DNA of 64,000 nucleotides from Cynocephalus volans (taxonomy: Eukaryota; Chordata; Mammalia; Dermoptera; Cynocephalidae), in the NCBI RefSeq assembly GCF_027409185.1, contig NC_084463.1, positions 112,846,133-112,910,132 of the forward strand. The letters run 5' to 3'. Of this stretch, positions 55,220 through 64,000 are shown piece by piece. The first letter of the stretch is position 1. The number at the start of each line of letters is the position of its first letter. The position numbers and the translations under genes are program-made. Under the pieces are notes generated by a model. The model worked only from the letters and a program-made list of their open reading frames with translations, did no database searches and had not been told where the DNA came from.

Positions 55220-56060
55220 ATGGTAAAAATAATTGGGCATCTATTATGTGCCAGATTTAAGATCCAAGGGTGAATGAGACCCAGCCCCTGTTGTTCGGAG
55301 CTCTCAGTGAAGCACCGAGTCAGCGATACTGGTGGGCGCTGATCAGACTGGCTGATAGGTGCTCACAGAGGGCAGCACAGTGCAGACAGTGAGGGTGGAG
55401 TGATGTTCGTAATTCATCTCTTCAGTAAGGAATAAGCACCTTATCTGGTCAGACACTGTTCTAGGCACTGGGGACAGCAATGAGCCAGGCAGGTAAGGCC
55501 CTGTTGTCATGGAGCTTCCATGTAGCACGAGAGAAATAGACACACCATGAAGAGCACGACCAGTGTGATGACAAAGACTAAAGATTATGACAATGAGGTA
55601 GTCGTTATGGAGTAGTAACCCTTAGCGAGGAGGAATGATGGTGTGTAGAGGAACCAGAGGGCGGATGCTAGTGTCAGGAGGGTATGGAAAAAATGAAGAG
55701 GTGGAATCGGCATTCCAGGCGGAGGGTCCAGCTGTACAAATGCACAGAGGTAGACTATCTGGGAACCCCCAGCCATTCCAGACGGATAGCAAATCTGGAA
55801 TGGTGTTTCTAGGCCTCTCTTATGAATGCCATGTTTAGGAGTCTGGATTGTATCTCTTGGGGACTGGCTGGCCTGCTGGGCTTTAGAAAGTTTCCTCTGA
55901 CTTTGAGGCTTGAAAGGGGAAGAGACTAGAGTCAGGCCGCTCCCTGGAGAGGCCACTGTAGTGGCTCAGGAAGAGGTGGTCAGGCCATGGCAGAGAGGGT
56001 GGAATGAAGAAACAAGCAGCACAAACGGAGATCCTGACTAGAACAGGAGCTGGAAGAGGG
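55220..56060 (-). mobile_element. antisense L2 fragment
   Basis: AGACACTGTTCTAGGCACTG, GGGACAGCAATGAGCCAGG, CATGGAGCTTCCATGTAG, then GGAATCGGCATTCCAGGCGG and AGGAGTCTGGATTGTATC run from the L2 3' end inwards on the minus strand. Confidence 0.65.
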
Positions 56061-57140
56061 TGAGGTAGTAATGAAATGATTCATATTTGTTATTTTGAAT
56101 TTAGGTTTGTCTGATGCCACCTCAAGATGTCCTCTCAAAAGTTACTAGCGACCACCTAAGGTCAAGCCCTGGGGTTTTCTCAGCTCACCTTCTCCCATTC
56201 ATCTGCAGTATATCATACCCTGAACCTCCTCCCCAGGAACCTCAAGATACCCTTTCCGCAGGGGTCCCAGCTGGCACCACTGAGGTCTGAAGGCTGGTCC
56301 AATTCTCTATTGCTGTCGTTGCCCACTTTAGTCCTTTATTGTCCCCTCCCCCCGTCTGGGGGTGCAGTGAGATGTGGTTTCCATCTCCTCTTGTCCAGTA
56401 AAGACTAGTAAACAGGCCTTTGCCCTTTGAGGGCTTTACTGAGAATCAACATGAGGAAACTGATAAGGAAGCAAAGGTAACAAAGTAACAAAGGTAGAGC
56501 AGCAAAGACAGGCCACAAATGAACAGCAGTAACAACAAAGCAAGCACAGGTCCTCGAAAGGTTCTACTCCTTTTCCAGAGTCACTGTCCCTGACTCATGG
56601 TTAGGCTGTTTCAGGCTTTCTGATCTCATCTGTTATTCCCCAGGGTTGAAAGTGCCAAACCTTCCTGTCTTCTCCACTCCCCTTCTCCAGCTCCTCCTTA
56701 CCTCTTTGTCCATGAAAGTCCCTCAGTTCAGTGCTAGGCTAAAGGTGGAATTAAAGTACTCAGGGCTAAACCCTAAATGTTCATTTCTGGGACCACTTGG
56801 ATAAGTTGCATCTTTTGAGGGACACTTTCCATAATAGTCCCCAGTCGTACATAGGGGCGGCCTTCTTAGAAGTATTTCTTCATGGAAACACCCTGTCTTC
56901 CTTAAAAATCTCCCATCTATGTCCCCATCTACCATCTATCTATCCATCCATTCATCTGATAATTTGAACTCTTATTTGATCAAATCACTGCTCTTAGTAC
57001 TAAGGATATTTAAATAAAGTGTCAAGGGACTCTCTTGGTTTCTTCCTACCACTCAGTTTGCCTCTAGGAACTTTGCTAGCACTGCCTCTTCCTGTGAGGC
57101 CCATTCACTTCTCTGCCTCCACACTGCTTCAGCTGGTACC
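56061..57140. other. unique intronic sequence
   Basis: A short CATC-type simple tract (ATCTATCTATCCATCCATTC) lies at 56934-56953. No exon is supported. Confidence 0.4.
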
Positions 57141-57144
57141 TACC

Positions 57145-57353
57145 TATGTATGATGACTGCCATCCCAGCTCTGCTACTTACTTGCTGAGTGGCCTCAGGC
57201 AAGTTACCTAAACTCTTGTTGCTCACCCTTACTTGGTAAAATGAGAATAATAATGCACTTATCTCAAAGGTTGCTTTGAAGATGAAGTTCAGTAATGCAT
57301 GTAGAGTAATTGGCACATTGGCTGGAACAGATTAAGTGCTAAAATGTTATTGA
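57145..57353 (+). repeat. MIR SINE
   Basis: CCCAGCTCTGCTACTTACTT, GAGTGGCCTCAGGCAAGTTA and AAAATGAGAATAATAATGCA. Confidence 0.85.
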
Positions 57354-57393
57354 CACCACCACCACCACCACCACCATCATCACCATCACCACT
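57354..57393. repeat. (CAC)n trinucleotide repeat
   Basis: About eight perfect CAC units are followed by CAT/CAC-mixed units, directly at the MIR 3' end. Confidence 0.93.
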
Positions 57394-57489
57394 GTTAATA
57401 GTCCTGCTATCACCAATTCTTTCTGCCCTTGGGAAATACATCAGTCACGTGGGAGTACTAGGGAAAAACTAAAATGAGAGACCAGGTTT

Positions 57490-57690
57490 TTATGTGGGTA
57501 AGAATAAAATCCAGTATACTTGGGGTTGATATGCAGTCATCACAGAGCAATATTGAATTGACAATTGAGGGGCACTGTCTGGGAAGACTTCATGGGGAGA
57601 GGTGAGTCTTAAATAGTATTTGGACCTGAATAGATAAAGAAACCCAAGCTGAACTGGAAAGGTCTTTAGCCTTCTGTCTGGTAGGAGTGT
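57490..57690 (-). repeat. antisense L2 fragment
   Basis: GGGAAGACTTCATGGGGAGA and GGTGAGTCTTAAATAGTATT match the L2 segment seen at 12.1 and 18.7 kb. Confidence 0.5.
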
Positions 57691-58850
57691 TCTTGAGTTG
57701 AGGGCCAGGTATTTTTCAGGGGTTGGTGGGGAAGGGGCTGTGCGTTTAATGTGAAGGTCCTCAAACCCAGATGCTCACCAAGGATTGTGTGCAGGCTCAT
57801 TTTATGTGCCTGTGTCCATTGTCTATGATTACACCAGAGTGCTTTTAGATATACTGAGAGTTAAATGTCTAAAATGCAAATTCATGTAAAAATATTTCTA
57901 AAAGTTGTGTTAAGTTTTATTGGCTATTAGTCATAGGATGCTAAAAGTAGGACTGCTTTTAGATGGGTAGTCTGTAGGATGTTTTGATGTTAAAAAGAGT
58001 TCCCAAACATGGAAAAGCCAGGAACCATAAAATTTGCCTAACAAAAACCAGAAAGCTGATCCTGGATGTGTTCTAGCTCATGCAATGTAGCTGGAGGGTA
58101 CCACCCACTTCAAAATAGCTTTATAATAAAGAGATCTTGTATCTCATAGGACAAAAAGTCCAGAGGAACCGTGAAACCAAGGTTGGTTAGATCAGATGCT
58201 CAGTAACCTCACATGGACCCAGTTCTTCCCATTTTCACTCTGTCATGCTTTGCATGCCAGCTTCCTCCTCTCATGGTCAGCAAATGACTGCAGCAGTTCC
58301 AGGCATCACATCCCCACACAACTACCCAGAAATATTCCTAGCCTCTCTTCTCTCCATAAGGAAACCTTTCCAATTGCTGGCCAACACTCAGACTTCCCCT
58401 CATGCCTCACTGGGCAGAATGGCCGAGGTGCAATGCTCATTCCTAGGCACAAGGGACTGCAAATGGAATTACAGCACTCAGTCAAGGTCAAGGATCCCAG
58501 TGAAAGGGGAACACATAGACTGGATCAGGACTCTGCGTTCAAGAAAGGTGGGGTGAAGATTTGGGTGGGCAAGAATGTCTGCTGCAGGCAAGAACCTGGG
58601 AAGCTGCACAGGGCGATAGCCAGTAGAAAATTCCCAAGCAGTCACATTCAGGGGCTATTCTCCTGCCACTCTCTAGTCAAGAGACAGAAGCCTGCCAAGC
58701 AGCCAGCTCCAGAGAAGTCCAGGGAGCAAGGAGAAGTGAGGTCTGGAGAGTGGGATGATAGAAACTGCACCCTCTCCCTGTCCCCAGCAGTCTCCAGATG
58801 GTGCTCTGGAGAGACTGCAAATGCTTCTTTTGCTCTTTTTAAATGAGAGC
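57691..58850. other. unassigned sequence with a 216-aa ORF
   Basis: The plus ORF 58196-58846 is open for 216 codons, but its product has no domain, signal peptide or repeat structure that I recognise, and no promoter or splice site supports it. The nucleotide text CATGCCAGCTTCCTCCTCTC and AGTTCCAGGCATCACATCCC is reminiscent of an old interspersed repeat. I do not call a gene. Confidence 0.35.
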
Positions 58851-58851
58851 C

Positions 58852-59202
58852 TGTTGGGAAAATAGAATAATTTAATCAGGCCCCCTCACCTTAGGTCAGG
58901 TTGAGGGTGGTGTGGTGCATTCTTTATAAGCAAGTTGTGTGTGGGTGGAGTTAGTGCACACTTAGTGCGCACATACTGCGCAGCGACTTGGCTGGTGTCT
59001 ATTGCCTTGGGCGTCTGCAGCGCACAGCCATGCTCTCCGACCTACAGCTCCAAGAACCTCTTTGCCGGTTACTTAGCTCATAGACCTGAGTGTGAGGGGT
59101 CTGGGGACCCAGCCTGGCATGTGAAGGGTTTTGTGACCCAGTCTGTGAACGGGCTTGAGGGGTCTGTGAGCTCCAGACCTAGCGCTAGCTTGACAGAGGC
59201 AT
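58852..59202 (+). mobile_element. possible solo LTR, family unknown
   Basis: The stretch begins TGTTGGGAAAATAG and ends GACAGAGGCA (TG...CA). It holds a TATA-like TTTATAAGC at about 58921 and is richer in CpG than its flanks (AGTGCGCACATACTGCGCAG). No clear target-site duplication was found and I cannot name the family, so it is only a candidate. Confidence 0.35.
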
Positions 59203-59282
59203 AGGTACTGAAGGTACATTGGGGAGCAGATGGGCATGGAATTCTTCCTCTTTCATTCATTTATTTATTCTTTCATCCCTGT

Positions 59283-59473
59283 AGTAGTTCCCTAGGGCTG
59301 CCATAATAAAGTACCATAGACTGGGTGGATTAAACAACAGATACTTATTTTCTTACATTTCTGGAGGCTGAAAGTCCAAGATCAAGGTGTTGGCATGTTT
59401 GGTTTCTCCTGACACCTCTCTCCTTGGCTTTCAGTGATGGCTTTCTTGCTGTGTCCTCATGTGGTGTTTCCTC

Positions 59474-59507
<34 letters not shown>

Positions 59508-59710
59508 CGCGCGCCTGATGTCTCTCTGTATGCTCTAATGTTCTCTATTAAGGACACCAGTCAGATTAGAATAGGGCGCACCTTATGACCTAATTTAAAC
59601 TTACTTTCCTCTTTAAAGACCCTGTCTCCAAATACTGTCACATCTTGAGGTACTGGGTGTTACGGATTCAACATATGATTTTTGCACGGACAGAGTCCAG
59701 CCTGTAACAA
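59283..59710 (-). mobile_element. MLT1-type LTR, antisense, with an internal GT/GC tract
   Basis: GGGCTGCCATAATAAAGTAC, CATAGACTGGGTGGATTAAA, TTTCTGGAGGCTGAAAGTCC and CTGTCTCCAAATACTGTCAC are in reversed MLT1 order. The tract at 59474-59514 lies where MLT1 normally has a short GTGTGTGTCT. Confidence 0.88.
59474..59514. repeat. (GT)n(GC)n alternating purine-pyrimidine tract
   Basis: About 13 GT units run into about seven GC units without interruption, one of the strongest Z-DNA-type patterns in the window. Confidence 0.95.
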
Positions 59711-59714
59711 TCCC

Positions 59715-59812
59715 ATAGTTATCTGTAGAGTGTCGATATGTACCAGACATTGTCTTAGGCACTAGGGATATAGCTGTAAATAAAACACGAAAATTTCTGC
59801 CCTTGCGTAGCC
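59715..59812 (-). repeat. antisense L2 3' end fragment
   Basis: CAGACATTGTCTTAGGCACT and AGGGATATAGCTGTAAATAA are the reversed L2 terminus. Confidence 0.65.
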
Positions 59813-60095
59813 TATTGTGGTGTGGGGAGCTTAGAAGTCCTCATTCACTGCTTCTGGAGTCTGTTTACAACCATCTAACACAGTATGATTTCAACACCTC
59901 CTCCCCCCAAACTCCTTATCATGTTAAATTCCATGCCCTGGGGTCATTCTTCCATCTGAGACAAAACCCAGGGACAGAAACATCCTGTCCTGTGATCTAG
60001 AGTAATCAGCAGAACAGGTGTGAGGGAGAGGAGATCCTTTTCCAGTTTAGAGGGGCTTCTGGAAGGATCAGAGAATGGAGTGGAGCCTGGGAACT

Positions 60096-60138
60096 GGGGT
60101 TGGGTTGGGGGAAGGGGAGGGAGAGGGGAGGGAGAGGG
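60096..60138 (+). other. G-quadruplex-prone run
   Basis: Eight or more G-tracts of three to five bases are separated by one- or two-base loops on the plus strand (GGGGTTGGGTTGGGGGAAGG and following). Confidence 0.8.
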
Positions 60139-60286
60139 TATGTGTATGTCTTGGGTCCAGGTGATGGCTGGGAAAGGAGAGGCAAGGACAGTTTTCTTTG
60201 GTCCAGGACAAGTTGCACCTTTTGGTATTTGGCGAGAAGGGACTGGGGTTAAAGAGTCACCTCATCTAAATGATTTGGGTTTTAGG

Positions 60287-60491
60287 TAGGGTTGCCAGGC
60301 AATTCAGGATGCCCAGTTATGTTTGAATATCAGATAAACAATCAATACTTCTTTAGTATATGTCCCACGATTTGAATTTCAGAGAAGCAATGTTTGGGAC
60401 AAACTTATATTAAAAAGTTAATTGTCGTTTATTTGACATTAAAATGTATGTGAGTATCCTGTATTTTTATTTGCAAAATCTGGCAACCCCA
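60287..60491. mobile_element. MER53-like palindromic MITE
   Basis: GGGTTGCCAGGCAATTCAGG at the left and TTGCAAAATCTGGCAACCCC at the right are inverted. ATCAGATAAACAATCAATAC and AATTGTCGTTTATTTGACAT pair as inner arms. This is a hairpin-forming non-autonomous DNA transposon. Confidence 0.75.
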
Positions 60492-60494
60492 GCT

Positions 60495-61130
60495 CTAGGG
60501 GTTCCTAGGCTAACAGAGGTGGTGAGGAACATAGGGAAAGGATGACAAGAACAATCGTAAGCCGTCATTAAAAAACATAAAAACCTGGCAAAGGGACATT
60601 GTGCTCACCTCCTAGTTCACCCACCCTCCCCTCTCCAAAACTGAGACTGTCATTTGCCCCCTTTCCACTAAGAAACCTCACGAAGAGGTCACAACCTGGT
60701 GACTTAGGATGGGCTTCCCGTCCTTTGCTGGCTCTTTGTGAGCTTCTGGCTGAGGGCTGGAAGGAGCAGGCTGAACTCTGGTGAAAACTCCAGTGAACTC
60801 TCTCTTCTCTGCCCTCATTTTCTGTTGCATTGGAGCCACAGGACAAGCAGAGTCACTGTGTCCCCGTCCAGCCTCTTTGTTTCTCTTAGACAAGACAGGT
60901 GTCTTTGAGGGGGTGCGGTGGAGAGTGTGGCTAGGAGTGCACAGGGTTTCCCCACAACCCTTGGGCCACCCATTTCCCACTGATGTCTTTTTCCCCTGAA
61001 TTGGGGGACCACCCGTCTCTGCTGCCAAATCCCTGGACCTGAATCTGATCAGGAAGTAACCATAGGTATTTTCATTCTGGATCCCTTTTAGGTTTTTGAA
61101 GTCTTATTTCTAGCAGTGCTCTGGCACTTG
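60495..61130. other. unique intronic sequence, no feature recognised
   Basis: Several overlapping ORFs of 60-116 aa on both strands have no features that support them. Confidence 0.4.
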
Positions 61131-61139
61131 CTTCTAAGT

Positions 61140-61457
61140 CAGGCGTCAGCAAACTTTCCTGGTAAAGGCCAGATAGTAAATATCTTTGGCTTTGCCGGCG
61201 ATATGGTCTCTGCCACCATGACTCCATTCTTCTGTTGCAGCATGGAAGCAGCTGCAGACAACATGCAAACCAATGGATGTGTCTGTGTTCCAATAAGATT
61301 TTATTTATGGACTCTGAAATGTGAATTCTACGTAATTTATTATTCTTTTGATTATTTTTCAACTATTAAAAATATAAAAACCATTCTTCATTTGTGGACC
61401 ATACAAACCCAGATGGCAGACCATACTTGGCCTGTGAACCACAGTTTGCCAGCTCTC
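61140..61457 (+). mobile_element. hAT-Charlie (MER1-group) non-autonomous element with 8-bp TSD
   Basis: CAGGCGTCAGCAAACTTTCC opens it, with GGCCAGATAGTAAATATCTT, TGTTCCAATAAGATTTTATT and TGGCCTGTGAACCACAGTTT toward the other end. The flanks TTCTAAGT (61132-61139) and TTCTAGGT (61458-61465) are the 8-bp duplication expected for hAT elements, with one mismatch. The 115-aa ORF here is a translation of the element. Confidence 0.87.
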
Positions 61458-61469
61458 TTCTAGGTCAAC

Positions 61470-62395
61470 AGCAGAGTACACTGCAGATCAGGGCTAGCTC
61501 TCAGTTCCCCACTTATGTGCTGAATGGCATCTTGCCCTGAGGTAGCAGCTTCTAGGTGACCTCCTGGGACAGGATCTCTCACAGTGGGTTTTGCCTTTCA
61601 GCTGCCCACAATGCAGGTACAAGCCCACATCCCATAATTTACTTACAAAAAAGGCTCCATTGTGGATTTGTAGATCTTAAGAGAATGAGCTGTTAATAGT
61701 CAAGTCTGGCCATAGAGTCAGCATTATAATGAATGTGGTTTATAGTGATCATAGGCTACAATGTCCAGAGTAATTTTGGGCTCATAAATAATTCTGGGCT
61801 AATAAATAAGTAACCAACAGAGTTGAATGTGGAACAGTTGGGTTCCTCTGGTATAAGGCTGCCTTCTACATACAGCTGTGTGTGCCTGGTATTGTGTGTT
61901 TCTAAGAGGAAAGATCAGATTAGGTTTGACTTTCTGTCACCAGATGGGGTCTAGCTGCACCTGAAACATGGGTTAGGAGGCAGGGCCTTTCATTCCTGAG
62001 TATTGTGACTGATGGAGGCTTTGTGTTTTATGGATAGAAGATGTGCTGGGTGAGGTGGACAATGGAATTACACCTCCTCAGAAATCACTCCTGGGCTGAG
62101 AATCAGGTTTGCGTGTGTGCCCTGTAGCATTCATTCTTGCCGAATGCTGGGAGACGGGTGGTTATTAGGTTATGTCAAAGTAGTGTTTGCCGTAATACAC
62201 GATCCTCCTGCAGTAACCCAATAATGGAAGTGGGAGGGAGGGAGAGAGGGAAGGTGGTGACCTGCTTATTTCTTAAAGTGGGAAGCATCTGGAAGTCAAG
62301 GAAGCTTTGTGTGGTGTTAACAGTGAGCTGCTAGGGTTCTTCAACCTACCCTTCACCCCAGGACCACAAGCAGGTCTGAATCCCCTAACATGGGG
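61470..62395. other. unique intronic sequence, no feature recognised
   Basis: No repeat or exon that I can support. Confidence 0.4.
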
Positions 62396-62397
62396 AC

Positions 62398-62660
62398 CTT
62401 GGGCAAGGCAGTGCAGCTAGTGGTCAAAAGAATAGCACCTGGGCTCAGACTGCCTGGCTCCCTGGCCTACTGTTTTCCAGTTCTGCCTGTGGGAAGTTAC
62501 TTAACCTTGCTGTTGGCTGAGTTGTACAATGGGGGCATTAATAGGAGTACCTACCTCATAGCGTTGTTGTAAGAGTAAAATGAGTTGATGTGTGTGGGGT
62601 GCTTAGAACCATGCCTGGCTCATAGTGAATAGCATATGAATCTTTATTGTGGTTATGGTG
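62398..62660 (+). repeat. MIR SINE
   Basis: GCTCAGACTGCCTGGCTCCC, GGGAAGTTACTTAACCTTGC, GAGTTGTACAATGGGGGCAT and TGCCTGGCTCATAGTGAATA. Confidence 0.82.
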
Positions 62661-62696
62661 GTGGTGGTAGTTAAGGTAAAGGAGGAAGAAGTGGCT

Positions 62697-62709
62697 TCCC
62701 CCCCCCCAC
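62697..62709. repeat. poly-C run
   Basis: A run of about 12 C's near a purine-rich GAGGAAGAAG tract. Confidence 0.85.
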
Positions 62710-62899
62710 CTCATGCTGTGAGGTCGGGTAAGTACAGCTGTGGTAGTAGTGACAGAAATTAGCGCATAACCCTATATCCCCGCTTCCTGCTATCTCCTAC
62801 AGAAACGCATGAGCATCTGTGGGGAAGTGCCCTGGGCATTCTTTGTGAGTGCTGGTTCCAGGAGGATGCTGAGCCTGCCATGACCCAAGGTTCTCATGC

Positions 62900-63050
62900 T
62901 AGAACTGTCACTCTCAGGCTGGGGGACCTTCAGCAGGTTTCTAACCTCAGAGTGTGAAATGGAGATAATCAAATGTCCCCACAACCCCGACAGGACCGCT
63001 TCTGGGGCATGAAAGAAGATAATGAAAGTGAAAGTGTTTTGTGGAGGGAA
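62900..63050 (+). repeat. MIR fragment
   Basis: CTGGGGGACCTTCAGCAGGT, TTCTAACCTCAGAGTGTG and AAATGGAGATAATCAAATG are decayed MIR text. Confidence 0.6.
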
Positions 63051-64000
63051 GACATTGTTGCTGTCATCACCATCTTCCTCATGTCCTCAGGCATTCCCTT
63101 GGTGTCCTGGTTTTCTCCTCCAGTTCTCATGGGGCAGGAGCTTTGGTAGGATGTTTATAGAATCAGGATTCTTCTGTTAAGATTTTGATGTGCTTCCCAC
63201 TTTTATTTTTTTTTTTTTTGGTGGAATTATAGACATAATTCAATCTTGAAGTTGTGTAAGAATTACATTTTGAGTTTGTGTAAGGGTATTATTTTTGAAT
63301 CCAGTTCCTTTCTTTTCTTTTTTCTTTAAATTACATTCTTGTTTTACCCCTGTAGGGTTCTCAAGTATAGTCCAAGGCCAATCTGTATTCAGATGATTTT
63401 TTTACATTAGTTTTTTTGTGACCCAGGATTTTTTTAAAAGGAGAAATTTTTATCAAATCCTGACCACCTCCATCCTAATGTTACCTTATTTAAGCATCTT
63501 CTTTTACCCTAACTTGGGCTGAGTAGTATAAATTTTATTTCCCCATGCTTTACATGTATCACCTTAACTTTTCCAGTTAAGGGCAATTCTCTAACTTTTA
63601 AGAGTTTGAAAACATTGCTGTGGTTGTTCCTGCGGGGTCTGAGGGTCCTTGGGCTCACCACTTCTGAAATGTGGTTGCTTGCTGGGATTCCTGGGGCTTG
63701 GGAAGCTATCTCTGTGACAGTGACATTTCTAGGTATCCGGATGGACTCACTGTCCTGGCCTGGATCATCCCCAAGCTTACTACTCATGGTCTTGCCAAAA
63801 ACAGCAGCCTTTGTTTAGCTCACCCTGCTGAGAGTCAAACAGGAGAGCAGTTTGGGGAGGTGGTAGAGGTACCTGGGGATCTTTGTGCCCAAAGGATAAG
63901 GGACTGCAGCTACTGCATCCTGTGGAGGAACATCCTTGTCTCACAGTGGGGGGTGGAAAGAGGGTCTCCATACACTCACATTAATGATGGTGAGATATGC
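63051..64000. other. unique intronic sequence to the window end
   Basis: A T-run lies at 63207-63221. ORFs at 63509-63787 and 63780-63971 (minus) show nothing recognisable. Confidence 0.4.

Noticed and set aside
58196-58846. 216-aa ORF as a gene
   Set aside because: No domain, no promoter or splice context, and repeat-like nucleotide text.

Overview
This is a window of nuclear DNA from a placental mammal. It is AT-rich and almost entirely non-coding, with interspersed repeats of several ages: L2, MIR, MaLR/MLT1 LTRs, L1, Tigger, hAT and mariner elements. The youngest SINEs are the best clue to the host. They have a tRNA-Ile-like head (A-box area near TTAGCTCAGTTGGTTAGAGC, 'ATAACACCAAGGTC', B box GGTTCGGATCC), and one is a distinct form with a 3' unit unrelated to tRNA. 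tRNA-Ile-derived SINEs of this kind are what I know from colugos (Dermoptera, the CYN family). I therefore infer a colugo such as Galeopterus or Cynocephalus at about 0.7 confidence. That inference rests on repeats alone.

Layout. Positions 1-9.9 kb are dense nested repeats: a LINE-1 3' half, two LINE-1/HAL1-type ORF1 relics, SINEs, a dead Tigger transposase copy at about 5.0-6.3 kb, an L1 tail with target-site duplications, and MLT1 LTRs. Positions 9.9-19.5 kb hold more MaLR LTRs, two long minus-strand L2 relics (one cut in two by an MLT1 LTR), a MIR cut in two by a Tigger-type element, and SINEs. Positions 20.2-21.8 kb are the only clear gene feature: a CpG island with two perfect CRE octamers 53 bp apart, GC boxes, and a strong splice donor (GAG|GTAAGT) at 21160/21161 on the plus strand. 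I read it as the promoter and non-coding first exon of a plus-strand gene that I cannot name. Positions 22-64 kb show no coding exon I can support. They look like a long first intron, mostly unique sequence with scattered MIR, L2, L1, hAT and LTR copies and a few SINEs.

Most interesting items: a near-perfect 30-bp foldback inside an L2 (49195-49265); a TSD-flanked ~518-bp retroposon with its own tandem repeat and AATAAA signal (34735-35252); a LINE-1 5' UTR built from about six or seven ~80-bp repeats and joined directly to an ORF2 piece (44300-45935); a young SINE with a perfect 17-bp target-site duplication (54928-55108); and the twin-CRE promoter. No complete protein-coding gene, functional RNA gene or CRISPR array is supported. 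Most open reading frames here are chance or transposon-derived.
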